DNA from: Kutzneria sp036403095
GTDB lineage: Bacteria; Actinomycetota; Actinomycetes; Mycobacteriales; Pseudonocardiaceae
DNA length: 64,000 nt
Assembly (NCBI GenBank): GCA_036403095.1
Contig: DASWRQ010000080.1
Span: 36,603-100,602, forward strand
Direction of reading: 5' to 3'
In this document: piece by piece, positions 7,531 through 15,503 of the stretch
Layout: each line of letters starts with the position of its first letter
Numbering within the stretch: the first letter of the stretch is position 1
Position numbers and translations under genes: made by a program
Notes under the pieces: generated by a model
What the model was told of the DNA's origin: nothing
Seen by the model: the letters and a program-made list of their open reading frames with translations, nothing else
Databases searched by the model: none

Positions 7531-8193
7531 ATGGCTGATGAACCTCGGACCCAGGTGACGCTGCGGCCCTATGCGAGCCCGCTGCCGCTCGGGTTTCTCT
7601 CCTTCGCCGTCGGCATGGCGCTGATCGCTGGTGTCGCCCTGCGCTGGCTGGGACAGGGCGACCTCACGACCGTCGGCGTGATCATGGCGCTTTTCGTGTT
7701 CCCGCTCCAGCTCATGTCGACCATCTTCGCCATGCTGACCAGGGACACCGCGGCGGCGACGGCGCTGGGCCTGTACTCGACGTCATGGCTCGCCACCGGC
7801 GTGCTCTACGTCCTCGAACCGGGCCAGCAGACCAGCCGTGCGCTGGGCCTGTATCTCGCGGCATTCACCGTGGTGCTGATACCGCTGGCCGTCGGCGCGC
7901 TGTTCGGCAAGGCCCTGCTGGCTATCGTGCTGACCGTTTCGGCGGCCCGCGCCGGTTTTCAGGCGGCCTACCAGTTCGGTGCGGCCCACTGGACCGACAC
8001 CGTCAGCGGCGTCGTGGCCGGCCTGCTGGTCGTGCTGGGCTGCTACGCCGGCGTCGTGTTCATGGTCGAGGACTTCCGCGGCAGCAGCGGGCTCATGCTG
8101 CGCCGCGGACCCGCCCGCCAGGCGTTGACGGACGGGCCGCACGACCAGTTCACCGAGCCGCCGCACGAGCCGGGCGTCCGGCCCCAGCTCTGA
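7531..8193 (+). CDS. Six-helix membrane protein, possibly GPR1/FUN34/YaaH-like
   Basis: 220 residues with about six transmembrane helices and a hydrophilic C-terminal tail. ASPLPLGFLSFAVGMALIA near residue 15 resembles the NPAPLGL signature of the acetate-channel family GPR1/FUN34/YaaH, and MLTRDTAAATALGLYSTSWL is like the central region of related actinobacterial proteins. The match is partial and no transport substrate is claimed. ATG chosen because GAGGTGGTGG lies just upstream. Confidence 0.7.
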   Translation: MADEPRTQVTLRPYASPLPLGFLSFAVGMALIAGVALRWLGQGDLTTVGVIMALFVFPLQLMSTIFAMLTRDTAAATALGLYSTSWLATGVLYVLEPGQQTSRALGLYLAAFTVVLIPLAVGALFGKALLAIVLTVSAARAGFQAAYQFGAAHWTDTVSGVVAGLLVVLGCYAGVVFMVEDFRGSSGLMLRRGPARQALTDGPHDQFTEPPHEPGVRPQL

Positions 8194-8230
8194 CGGCCCG
8201 AGCTCTGACGGCTTCAGCTCTGACGGCCAC
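8186..8230. repeat. Three tandem 15-nt copies spanning two convergent stop codons
   Basis: AGCTCTGACGGC plus three variable bases, at 8186, 8201 and 8216. The first copy holds the TGA of the plus gene; the border of copies two and three holds the stop of the minus gene at 8214. Confidence 0.8.
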
Positions 8231-8759
8231 GGGGGTCCGGACGCGGCGAGTCCAGCGCCGGATTGAAACCGTCACGCTGGGCCGCCTCGGTCGCCACCCG
8301 AACCCCGTACCGGTAGGCCAGCATGCCGCCCAGGTACCCCGAGACGCCGAGGATCGCGAGCAGCACGACGTCCGAAATGACCGTCCAAGTGCGGGAGTCG
8401 TTGAACTGCCCCAGGAAGCGCAGATAGAAGCTCACGGCCCAGCACGCGAGCACGAACACGTTGAGCACCATGTGCACGGCCGCGACCCGATAGGCGGGAT
8501 CGCCCCGGCGCAGGCGGGTGAAGTCGAGCAGCCCCAGCAGGGCGGCGAGCAGCGCGCCGGCGATGCCGATGCCGATCAGCCACACCGCGCCGAGCTCCAG
8601 GAAGCCCGGCGGCCGCACGAACAACGCCCCGACGTCGAACACCAGCGCGCACGTCCAGGCCCCGATGGGCACCGTGACGGCGATGGGGTGGAACGGATGG
8701 CCGTACGGTCCGGCCAACACGGTGCGGGGACGCTTGGCCGCGTCCATTGCCGTATGCAT
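8214..8759 (-). CDS. DUF2231 membrane protein
   Basis: 181 residues, four transmembrane helices. The GPYGHPFHPIAVTVPIGAW start region matches the HP-LHP motif of DUF2231, a domain often beside redox or metal-linked proteins. ATG at 8759 with GGAGGTG upstream. A second DUF2231 domain occurs in this window fused to a Rieske domain (41925-42779). A short gap from the downstream end of the deleted alcohol dehydrogenase (8774) suggests co-transcription from the promoter at 9045-9069. Confidence 0.9.
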   Translation of the reverse strand: MHTAMDAAKRPRTVLAGPYGHPFHPIAVTVPIGAWTCALVFDVGALFVRPPGFLELGAVWLIGIGIAGALLAALLGLLDFTRLRRGDPAYRVAAVHMVLNVFVLACWAVSFYLRFLGQFNDSRTWTVISDVVLLAILGVSGYLGGMLAYRYGVRVATEAAQRDGFNPALDSPRPDPRGRQS

Positions 8760-8773
8760 GACACACCTCCGGT

Positions 8774-9004
8774 TCAGGAGACGTCGAGCACGGTCTTGAG
8801 CCAGCCCTCTTCGCGCCGGTCGAGACTGCGGCGCGCCTCAATGGCCGATGCCGGCTCCGCCCGCCGGGTGCTCAGGGCCGACGGGTCGACCGTGCCGGCG
8901 GCGACCAGGTCCATCAGCTTCGGCAGGTAGCGACGGTGGTTGCAGTTGCCGAGCTTGACGGTCAGGTTCTTGTCCCCGATGTCGTGCCACACGACTGCCT
9001 GCAT
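8774..9004 (-). pseudogene. Zn-dependent alcohol dehydrogenase remnant with a large in-frame internal deletion
   Basis: 76 residues. The first about 17 (MQAVVWHDIGDKNLTVK) match the start of glutathione-independent formaldehyde/alcohol dehydrogenases, and the next residues jump directly to the family's C-terminal end (LGNCNHRRYLPKLMDLVAAG through RREEGWLKTVL). The zinc sites and the whole NAD domain are missing, about 300 residues. The frame is intact and a good promoter remains, so a short peptide may still be made. A full-length relative lies at 37785-38954. Confidence 0.8.
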
Positions 9005-9044
9005 CGTCGGCGCTCCAGGTTGTAGCCGGTGTTTCGACCGGCGA

Positions 9045-9069
9045 GTACCCGGGTGACCTGCGCACAAAC
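9045..9069 (-). promoter_or_regulatory. Sigma-B/F-type promoter upstream of the dehydrogenase remnant
   Basis: Minus strand GTTT, 15 nt, GGGTAC. A clear match. Its -35 forms CAAACGCGTTT with the -35 of the divergent promoter. Confidence 0.7.
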
Positions 9070-9071
9070 GC

Positions 9072-9096
9072 GTTTCGCGGCCGCGCGGGCGGCAAT
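9072..9096 (+). promoter_or_regulatory. Sigma-B/F-type promoter, leaderless spacing
   Basis: GTTT, 15 nt, GGCAAT (weaker -10), then 8 nt to the ATG at 9105. Confidence 0.45.
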
Positions 9097-9104
9097 CCGG
9101 GAGC

Positions 9105-10232
9105 ATGGCGGCGTCTCCCTCTCGCGGCCGGCTGCCGGTGCTCAGCTCCGGTCTGCTCGGCCGGGCGACCGTGCGCGCGTTTCAGATCCTGGTCATCTTC
9201 GGCGCGTTGTGGGCGCTGAGCATGGTCGCGGCGCAGCTCAGCATCGTGGTCATTCCGCTGGCCGTGGCGATGCTGCTGGCCGCCCTGCTCGCGCCGCTGG
9301 CCGGCTGGCTGCGGCGGCACGGCTGGCCCCGTGTGCCGGCCGTGCTGGTGGCCCTGCTGACGGGACTCGTCGTGGTCGGCGGGCTGGTCACGTTCATCGC
9401 CGTCTCGGTCGCCTCGGACTGGCAGGAGCTGGGTTCCCGCCTCACCCAGGGCATAGACCAGACGCATGGGTGGCTGGTGCACGGTCCGTTGCACCTGGAC
9501 GACCGGGAGCTGACCCAGGTCTTCGACCAGCTGCGGTCCTGGGTGGACAGTCACCGGGACGTCGTGGCGAGCACCGCTCTGAACACCGTGGCGGCGGTCG
9601 CCGAAGTGGGGGCCGGCGTCCTGCTGACGCTGTTCATGCTGATCGTCTTCCTGTACGACGGCGAGCGGGTGTGGCAGCACGTCGTCGCGCTGTGGCCGGA
9701 ACGGACCGCCGACCGCATGGACCGCGCGGGGCGGGCCGCCTTCGACGCGCTGGTGCGGTTCGTGCGCACGACCGGGCTGGTCGCGCTGATCGACGCGATC
9801 GCCATCGGCATCGGACTGGCGCTGCTGCACGTGCCGCTCGTCGTGCCGCTGGCGGCGCTGGTGTTCCTGGGCGCCTTCGTGCCGTACGTCGGGGCGTTCG
9901 CCTCGGGCGCGGCGGCGGTGGTGATGGGGCTGCTCGCCGGCGGGCCGCTGACCGCGCTGCTGGTGCTGGCCGTCGTGGTCGGCGTGCAGCAGCTGGAGGG
10001 CAACGTGCTGCATCCGTTGCTGACCGGGAACTTCGTCCGGCTGCATCCGCTGGTGGTGGTGGTCGTGGTCACCATCGGCGCGGCCGAGGCCGGCGTCGTC
10101 GGCGCGCTGCTGGCCGTGCCGGTGACGGCCTGCGTGGACGCCGGGGTGCGGGCCGTCAGGAGTCCGGCCTCAACGGAGACCGAACCAGAAGTCAGGAGTC
10201 CGGCTTCAACACCGGAGACCGAACCAGAATGA
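9105..10232 (+). CDS. AI-2E family (PF01594/TqsA-like) membrane exporter
   Basis: 375 residues with seven to eight transmembrane helices in the usual layout: three N-terminal helices, a soluble segment about residues 105-160, then the C-terminal helices with VPYVGAFASGAAAVVMGLL and QQLEGNVLHPLLTGNFVRLHP, which is the family's conserved block. Such proteins export autoinducer-2 or act as Na+/H+ antiporters; the substrate here is unknown. The last 25 residues (RSPASTETEPE twice) come from a DNA tandem duplication shared with the convergent gene. Confidence 0.9.
   Translation: MAASPSRGRLPVLSSGLLGRATVRAFQILVIFGALWALSMVAAQLSIVVIPLAVAMLLAALLAPLAGWLRRHGWPRVPAVLVALLTGLVVVGGLVTFIAVSVASDWQELGSRLTQGIDQTHGWLVHGPLHLDDRELTQVFDQLRSWVDSHRDVVASTALNTVAAVAEVGAGVLLTLFMLIVFLYDGERVWQHVVALWPERTADRMDRAGRAAFDALVRFVRTTGLVALIDAIAIGIGLALLHVPLVVPLAALVFLGAFVPYVGAFASGAAAVVMGLLAGGPLTALLVLAVVVGVQQLEGNVLHPLLTGNFVRLHPLVVVVVVTIGAAEAGVVGALLAVPVTACVDAGVRAVRSPASTETEPEVRSPASTPETEPE
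10155..10229. repeat. Tandem duplication (36 and 39 nt) at the convergent 3' ends
   Basis: The unit begins GTCAGGAGTCCGGC and ends GAGACCGAACCAGAA. Copies are 10155-10190 and 10191-10229; the second has three extra bases. The second copy contains the stop of the minus-strand DMT gene and abuts the stop of the plus gene. Confidence 0.85.
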
Positions 10233-11031
10233 GGGTGCCGGCGCCGATCAGCGCCGCGCCGAGGATCTCGCCGGCCAGCCAGCCGCCGCCGCGGGCGTGC
10301 TCGCCGAACACCGTGAAGCCCCAGGCCATGGCCACCAGCGGATTGCTCAACGTCATGCCCGGCTGGGACGCCACGAGCTCGCCGGCCTGCAAGGTGTTCT
10401 GCAGCAGGAAGAACGACGCCGGGCCGATCACCACCACCGCGTAGGTCTGCCACGTCACGAGCAGGACCCCGACCCCGGCCGCCCCCACGGCGGCCACCAG
10501 CACCGCCGTGGTGCCGAACCCGACCCCGGTGGCCAGCCCCAGCAGCGCCGCCTGACGCCCGCCCTTCGTCCGGCGGCCGGCCACGGTCAACGCGCCCATC
10601 AGCACCAGACTCGCCGCCAGGCCGACGATCCAGGCCCACAGCGGGGCCCGCAGCGGCTGGCCGCCGGTCGGTTCGAGGCAGTACGAGAACACCGCCAGCC
10701 CCACCGCCATCGCCAGCACCGCCCACCAGTCGCGGGCCGCGATCGACCGCCGGAACACCAGCGAGGCCAACACCAGCGTCATCGGCAGCTCGCTGATCAA
10801 CAGCGGCTGCACCACCGACACCGGGCTCAATGCCAGGGCGACCGCCTGCAGCGCGAAGCCCAGCACCACCGCGCCGATCCCGGCCAGCCACACCGGTCTG
10901 CGCACCAGGTCCCACAGCATCCGGACGGAGAACGCCACCTCCGCGGGCTCGTCGCGGTCCGCCTTGCGCTGCAACACCGAGGCCGTCGCGTTCATCGCCG
11001 AGGCCAACACCGCCAGCAGGACACCAACCAT
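10192..11031 (-). CDS. DMT/EamA-superfamily transporter
   Basis: 279 residues and about nine to ten hydrophobic helices. The N-terminus MVGVLLAVLASAMNATASVLQ and the segments PVSVVQPLLISELPMTLVLA and ASQPGMTLSNPLVAMAWGF are typical of the DMT group with EamA-like repeats. Substrate unknown. The start at 11031 is 8 nt from a GGGTAT on the minus strand and lacks a ribosome site. It overlaps the convergent AI-2E gene by 41 nt. Confidence 0.88.
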   Translation of the reverse strand: MVGVLLAVLASAMNATASVLQRKADRDEPAEVAFSVRMLWDLVRRPVWLAGIGAVVLGFALQAVALALSPVSVVQPLLISELPMTLVLASLVFRRSIAARDWWAVLAMAVGLAVFSYCLEPTGGQPLRAPLWAWIVGLAASLVLMGALTVAGRRTKGGRQAALLGLATGVGFGTTAVLVAAVGAAGVGVLLVTWQTYAVVVIGPASFFLLQNTLQAGELVASQPGMTLSNPLVAMAWGFTVFGEHARGGGWLAGEILGAALIGAGTLILVRSPVLKPDS

Positions 11032-11039
11032 GGCCCCGG

Positions 11040-11045
11040 ATACCC
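11040..11045 (-). promoter_or_regulatory. GGGTAT -10 element, leaderless spacing, weak -35
   Basis: GGGTAT ends 8 nt before the ATG at 11031. No GTTT-like -35 is present at the expected distance, so only the -10 is called. Confidence 0.4.
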
Positions 11046-11057
11046 CGGATTCACGGC

Positions 11058-11082
11058 GGTTGCGCACCCACCCGCCGGGTAT
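11058..11082 (+). promoter_or_regulatory. Sigma-B/F-type promoter, leaderless spacing
   Basis: GGTTG, 14 nt, GGGTAT, then 8 nt to the ATG at 11091. Confidence 0.7.
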
Positions 11083-11090
11083 TCCAGGCC

Positions 11091-11360
11091 ATGACACGCA
11101 TGCTTCCGGAGGACAGTGGTCCGACCGAGGTGGAATCGCCTGTGGACACTCCGCGCCTGAACGTCGGCACGGGTGTCGTCTATTTCGATCCGGAGCCCTC
11201 CGTCGCGGACTTCTTCTGCCGTGCCACCGCCACCGGTCCGGAGATCATCGATCCCCGCACGCACGACTGGTGGGCGCCGGTGAGGTTGTCGGACGGGGCC
11301 GTCGACCTGCTCCCGTCCATCCTCATCGTGCGCGTCGACGACGGGAACACCGCTGTGTGA
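11091..11360 (+). CDS. Small hypothetical protein with leaderless start
   Basis: 89 residues, acidic, no membrane segment. Not recognised. Contains VYFDPEPSVADFFCRA and THDWWAPVRLSDGAVDLLPS. The start is fixed by the GGGTAT-8 nt-ATG spacing; no ribosome site is present. Convergent with the CheR-PAS gene, 9 nt apart. Confidence 0.65.
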   Translation: MTRMLPEDSGPTEVESPVDTPRLNVGTGVVYFDPEPSVADFFCRATATGPEIIDPRTHDWWAPVRLSDGAVDLLPSILIVRVDDGNTAV

Positions 11361-11369
11361 CCGGTGTCG

Positions 11370-13229
11370 TCAGGCGACGCGGTTCTCCTCCAACACGAGG
11401 ATGGCCCCGTTGACCCCGCCGTCACGGCTGCGCAGCGGGCTCGCGACGACCCGCACGGACACATGCCGGCCACGGCGGTTGACGGCCGCGATCGAGATCT
11501 CCCCGGCGGTCTCGGTGTCGGACAGCGCCGCGCGCACCAGTGGACGCAGTTCGCTCAGGGGCAGACCGATGTCGAGGTTGAGCAGATGCTGCCCGTCGGC
11601 CTCGTCCCGACGCAGCCCCCACAGCTCCTGTGAGCCGCGGTTCCACACGATGACCCGCATCTCCGGGTCCACCACGATGACTCCGGAGCGCAGCGAGGTG
11701 AGGATGGACTCGAGGAAGTTGTTGAGGTCGTCGAGCTCGGTGGACCGCTCGTTGAGGCGGTCGTTGATCGCCTGCAACTCGTCGTTGGTGGACTGGAGCT
11801 CCTCGTTCATGGTCTCCAGTTCCTCGTTGGTGGACTGGAGTTCCTCGTTGGTCGTCTCCAGTTCCTCCACAGTGGACTGCAGTTCTTCGTTCGTGGTCTC
11901 CAGCTCCTCGTTGGTGGACTGGAGCTCCTCGTAGGCCGACTCCAGCTGCCGGTTGGCGTGCTCCAGCTCGTCGAGCAGCCGGCGGGCGGCGCTGACGTCG
12001 CGGAACACCACGGAGACGCCCAGCAGGCCGCGCTCGTTCACCAGCGGATGCAGCTCCACGTCGAGCCAGATAGTGTCGCTGGGCCCGCGCTGCCACTCCA
12101 CGTCCTTCTGCCGCAGCACACGGCGCTCCACCTTGACCCGCTCCACCTGGGCGCGCAGCTCCACCGGCCGGTAGGACAGCTCAAGGTCGCGCAGCGGCCG
12201 GCCCACGTCCCGGGAGGTGAGCCCGAACAGCGCCTCCGCCTGGTGGTTGATCAGTGCCACGTCGTCGTCGGCGTTCATCACCACCTGGGCCACCGGTCCG
12301 GCCGAGAACGCGTGCGCGCGCAGCGCGTCGGTGTCGGCCGGCAGCTGGCGGCGGGCCGGCGTCGCGGCGTGGGCGAACAGGCTGCCCTGCGCGACGCCCG
12401 GTGAGGGCACCTTGCGGAACATGCGCTGTTTCAGGTCGATCGGGGTGAACAGGGTGTCGTAGCTGAGCAGCATCTCGGCCTTGCCGAGGAACAGCACGCC
12501 GTCGGGCAGCAGCGCGAAGTGCAGCCTGGTGAGGATCTTGGCCTGCGTCTCGACGTTGAAGTACATCAGCGTGTTGCGGCACAGCAGCAGGTGGATCCGC
12601 GAGATCGGCGCGTCCTGGACGAGGTCGTTGCGGCCGAAGATGACCGAGCGGCGCAGGTCCTGGCGGAACACGTACTGGCTGCCGTGCCGCTCGAAGTAGC
12701 GCTCCAACAGGTCCGGCGGCACGCCCTCGACCTCGCGGTCGCCGTAGCTGGCCTGCCGGGCCTGGATCAGCGCCTCCTCGTCGACGTCGGTGGCGTAGAT
12801 CTTCACGCGCTGCCGGAACGCCTCGACGCCCAGCGCCTCGGTCAGCAGGATGACCAGGCTGTAGGCCTCCTCGCCGGAGGCGCAGCCGGCGCTCCACACC
12901 CGGATCGGCGCGTCCGGCTCCATCTCGCTGAGCAGTCGGGGCAGCACGTCCTCGCGCAGGTGCGCCCAGGCGTCGGGATCGCGGAGGAAGCCGGTGACGT
13001 TGATCAGCAGCGTGTTGAACAGCGCCTCGAACTCGTCGGCGTTGACCTGCAGATGGTCGATGTACTCGATGTAGTCGTCGATGCCCACCTGGGCCATGCG
13101 CCTGCGCACGCGCCGGGTCAGGCTGGTCCTCTTGTAGCCGGTGAAGTCGAAGCCGCGAGCCTCTTTGAGGTACAGCAGAACTGCCTCGAACCCGTCGCTC
13201 GCGCTGCCATCGGCGGTCGTGTCCACCAC
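11370..13229 (-). CDS. CheR methyltransferase fused to coiled coil and PAS domains
   Basis: About 619 residues. CheR N-terminal helices are near 15-65 and the SAM-dependent CheR domain near 75-265 (VWSAGCASGEEAYSL, FGRNDLVQDAPISRIHLLLC). A PAS domain is near 315-420, a heptad-like ELQSTNEELETT repeat of about seven units near 430-495, and a final PAS near 505-615. These are the usual parts of large CheB-CheR-PAS hybrids of non-flagellar signalling. Start is one of two adjacent GTG codons (13229 or 13226), 27 nt after the previous stop. Operon with CheB and the STAS-RsbW gene. Confidence 0.88.
   Translation of the reverse strand: MVDTTADGSASDGFEAVLLYLKEARGFDFTGYKRTSLTRRVRRRMAQVGIDDYIEYIDHLQVNADEFEALFNTLLINVTGFLRDPDAWAHLREDVLPRLLSEMEPDAPIRVWSAGCASGEEAYSLVILLTEALGVEAFRQRVKIYATDVDEEALIQARQASYGDREVEGVPPDLLERYFERHGSQYVFRQDLRRSVIFGRNDLVQDAPISRIHLLLCRNTLMYFNVETQAKILTRLHFALLPDGVLFLGKAEMLLSYDTLFTPIDLKQRMFRKVPSPGVAQGSLFAHAATPARRQLPADTDALRAHAFSAGPVAQVVMNADDDVALINHQAEALFGLTSRDVGRPLRDLELSYRPVELRAQVERVKVERRVLRQKDVEWQRGPSDTIWLDVELHPLVNERGLLGVSVVFRDVSAARRLLDELEHANRQLESAYEELQSTNEELETTNEELQSTVEELETTNEELQSTNEELETMNEELQSTNDELQAINDRLNERSTELDDLNNFLESILTSLRSGVIVVDPEMRVIVWNRGSQELWGLRRDEADGQHLLNLDIGLPLSELRPLVRAALSDTETAGEISIAAVNRRGRHVSVRVVASPLRSRDGGVNGAILVLEENRVA
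11790..11945 (-). repeat. Coding tandem repeat, ELQSTNEELETT units
   Basis: Seven near-identical 18-24 nt coding units build the coiled coil of the CheR-PAS protein. This is protein-level repetition and not a separate element. Confidence 0.85.
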
Positions 13230-13255
13230 GGGACTGACCGTACTCGGCTCGCCGC

Positions 13256-14005
13256 TCAGTCCGTGGCCGGCACGGCGAGCACGGCCCACACCACCTTGCC
13301 GCCGTCCCAGGTCGGGGCCGTTCCCCACGCCTTCGACATCGCGTCGACGAGGAAGATGCCGCGGCCGCCGCTCTCCGCGGAGCCCGGCTCCAGGCGCGAC
13401 GGTGGCGTGCCGCTGGAGTCGCGCACCGCCACGGTGAGCAGCCCCCGGCGCAGCTCCAGCCGCACCCGCGCGCTGGAACGGCCGTGCAGGATGGCGTTCT
13501 CCACGAGCTCGGAGACGATCAGGCAGGCGTCGTCGATGATGGCCTTGAGCTGCCACCTGTCGAGAGTGTCGGTGACGAAGCGGCGGGCCGCCGCGGGACT
13601 GCCGATCGCGGGCGGCAGTTCGAGCGTGGCCAGTTCGCGCGCCGGGGCGCCGTTCAGTTTGCGCGCCGCCTCCGTCACGAGGGCGAAGGTGGGCACGAAG
13701 CGGTCGATGGCGCCGCGCCGCAGCAACTCCCGCGTCCGGCCGGGCCGGGCGACGAGCACGACCGGCAGCCCGGGCCAGGCGGCGGCCTTGCGGGCGACCA
13801 TGCCGAACACGCTCAGCGCCAGCGGTGTGACCACGGTCGTCCGGTCGAGTTCGACGATGATGCCCGACGGCTCGTCGGCCACGCACTTCAGCAGCGTGTT
13901 GCGCACCCGCGCGACGCTGGCCAGTCCCAGCTCGCCCACCAGCCGCACGACCACGGCCGCCCCGCGCGGGGTGACGTCGATGGACAGATCCAGCGTCCCC
14001 GTCAC
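13256..14005 (-). CDS. STAS domain fused to RsbW-like anti-sigma ATPase
   Basis: 249 residues. Residues about 5-105 form a STAS fold and about 125-245 an HATPase_c domain of RsbW/SpoIIAB type with the N box SELVENAILHG and the G box SGGRGIFLVD. At the position of the phosphorylatable Ser/Thr of an anti-anti-sigma factor the sequence reads TTVVTPLALSVFG, so the usual D-S-S/G pattern is lost. GTG start overlapping the CheB stop (GTGA). Likely a partner-switching regulator whose STAS half no longer acts as a phosphate acceptor. Confidence 0.85.
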   Translation of the reverse strand: MTGTLDLSIDVTPRGAAVVVRLVGELGLASVARVRNTLLKCVADEPSGIIVELDRTTVVTPLALSVFGMVARKAAAWPGLPVVLVARPGRTRELLRRGAIDRFVPTFALVTEAARKLNGAPARELATLELPPAIGSPAAARRFVTDTLDRWQLKAIIDDACLIVSELVENAILHGRSSARVRLELRRGLLTVAVRDSSGTPPSRLEPGSAESGGRGIFLVDAMSKAWGTAPTWDGGKVVWAVLAVPATD

Positions 14006-15009
14006 GACGTCGTCTCCTCACTGAGCACGTCGATGCGGAGGAAGTCGCGCAGGGTGGCCGCGGCCTGGGTCGCTTCGGCCGCCGACGCCGCATAGCGGCG
14101 GGCGACCAAACCACTACCCCGCTGAACGGCGGTTCGCTCCATCCGCCGGTTCAGGCTGATCTTCTCGTCCAGGGTGCGCAGCGCGGTCCACAGGGCCCGC
14201 TCCAGCTGCACGTCCTTCTGGTCGGCCAGGGCCTCCAGCGTCCACGCGTGCCCCACCCGGCAGCGGTAGCGCTGCGTGTCCGCAATGGTCATCAGACTGC
14301 CGTCGCAGTCCGGGCAGGTGAAGCCTGACGGCTCACTCATGGTCTCCATGCCCAGCTCCCCCTTTCCCAGGCCGTGTTCGGCGATCTCGGTCTCCAACAC
14401 GTCGGACGCCGACATCGTGCGTCGCGGCCGGCCGTCCACTTCCTCCCGGGTGAGCGCGGCGACCACCTCGCCGAGTTTCGCGGCCGGCGCGACATGAGCC
14501 GTCGGCACCTCCCGCAGCGCGTTCTCCGGCATGCTGGCATAGAGCGCCTCAGACGGATCCTGGACAACCGCCGCCCCACCGCGGGCGACGATCGACATCA
14601 GGCCGGCCGTGCCGTCGTCGAGGGCGCCGGACAGCACGACACCGATGACCCGTGGCCCGGCCACCCGCGCGGCCGATCGGAACAACGAGTCCACCGCCGG
14701 CCGGTGCCCGCTCTCCGTCGGGCCCTTGGACAGGCCCATGACGCCGTCGATGACCAGCAGGTGGTGGTCCGGGATCGCGGTGTAGACGTGCCCGGGGAGC
14801 AGCGGCTCGCCGTGCGCCGCCCGCCGCACCGGCAGCGGGCCGACCCGGTCGAGAATGGCCGGCAACGCGCTGGTGCCGCTGCTGGGCATGTGCAGCACCA
14901 CCAGAACGGTGGCCGGCAGATCCGGGGGAAGTGCCGACATCAGCTGTAGCAGGGACTCGACGCCGCCGGCCGACGCTCCGACCACGACCACGTCGCGGCA
15001 TTGCGACAA
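14002..15009 (-). CDS. CheB-type methylesterase without receiver domain
   Basis: About 335 residues. The catalytic domain starts at once (VVVVGASAGGVESLLQL) and carries VLVVLHMPSSG, GHVYTAIPDHHLLV, HRPAVDSLFRSAA and VVLSGALDDGTAGL, the Ser/His/Asp triad regions. A C-terminal part has CPDCDGSLMTI and YRCRVGHAWT, a small Cys/His zinc-like motif often seen in stand-alone CheB. The TTG at 15009 sits 8 nt from GAGGAAGG; an in-frame GTG at 15018 is the alternative. First gene of the operon 15009 to 11370. Confidence 0.88.
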   Translation of the reverse strand: MSQCRDVVVVGASAGGVESLLQLMSALPPDLPATVLVVLHMPSSGTSALPAILDRVGPLPVRRAAHGEPLLPGHVYTAIPDHHLLVIDGVMGLSKGPTESGHRPAVDSLFRSAARVAGPRVIGVVLSGALDDGTAGLMSIVARGGAAVVQDPSEALYASMPENALREVPTAHVAPAAKLGEVVAALTREEVDGRPRRTMSASDVLETEIAEHGLGKGELGMETMSEPSGFTCPDCDGSLMTIADTQRYRCRVGHAWTLEALADQKDVQLERALWTALRTLDEKISLNRRMERTAVQRGSGLVARRYAASAAEATQAAATLRDFLRIDVLSEETTS

Positions 15010-15049
15010 GATCGTCACCTTCCTCAGCCGCTGGGTCTCGGCTCCGAGG

Positions 15050-15074
15050 CTACCCCGTTCAGGTAAATTCACAC
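15050..15074 (-). promoter_or_regulatory. Sigma-B/F-type promoter for the CheB operon
   Basis: Minus strand GTGTG, 14 nt, GGGTAG, about 40 nt before the CheB start. The -35 lies in the end of whiB. Confidence 0.5.
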
Positions 15075-15422
15075 GTTCTGACGCAGGCCGGTTCGCCCGT
15101 CGGTGCGCCGTGACGGGGCCGGTCGGCCGACCCGACGGGCCTCCCGCCGCCGACGCGCGATCGCCGTCCGACGCTCGTTCTCGTCCTGCCCGCCCCACAC
15201 GCCGTACGGCTCCTCGGCGGCGATCGCGTGCCGGCGGCACTGCACGATCACCGGGCAGCGGGCGCACACCGCTTTGGCCTGCTCGTCCCGGACCCGCCGG
15301 GCCGACCCGCGCTCGAGGTCCGGGTGGAAGAACACCGCGTCCTCGGCGCCGCGGCAGGCGCCGCTGAGCTGCCACGCCCAGTCGGCGGCGACCGGCCGGG
15401 GGAGGGTCTTGCTGCTGGTCAT
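15069..15422 (-). CDS. WhiB-family iron-sulfur transcription regulator
   Basis: 117 residues. The WhiB domain spans about 20-85: the first Cys in SGACRGAEDAVFF, then VCARCPVIVQCRRHAI (CxxCxxxxxC) and the turn GVWGGQDENERR, followed by a basic Arg-rich tail for DNA contact. The four Cys bind a [4Fe-4S] cluster that senses redox or NO. Start at 15422 has a GAGGAAGG site. Preceded by its own GGGAAG promoter, so it may be both a target and a regulator within the stress network. I cannot assign the WhiB subclass. Confidence 0.93.
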   Translation of the reverse strand: MTSSKTLPRPVAADWAWQLSGACRGAEDAVFFHPDLERGSARRVRDEQAKAVCARCPVIVQCRRHAIAAEEPYGVWGGQDENERRTAIARRRREARRVGRPAPSRRTDGRTGLRQNV

Positions 15423-15461
15423 GCCTGCCGCCTTCCTCGTTCACGGGTCCGACACCAGCGG

Positions 15462-15486
15462 CTTCCCCTCACAGCGAGAGCGAAAC
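15462..15486 (-). promoter_or_regulatory. Sigma-B/F-type promoter for whiB
   Basis: Minus strand GTTT, 15 nt, GGGAAG, about 40 nt upstream of the ATG. Confidence 0.6.
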
Positions 15487-15503
15487 GGCGGGCCCGCGAA
15501 TCG

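Noticed and set aside
11790..11945. Possible CRISPR-like or direct repeat array
   Set aside because: The units are contiguous, have no spacers and code the ELQSTNEELETT heptad pattern of the CheR-PAS coiled coil.
11370..15009. Chemotaxis locus
   Set aside because: CheB lacks a receiver, CheR is fused to PAS, and there are no receptors, CheA, CheW or flagellar genes.
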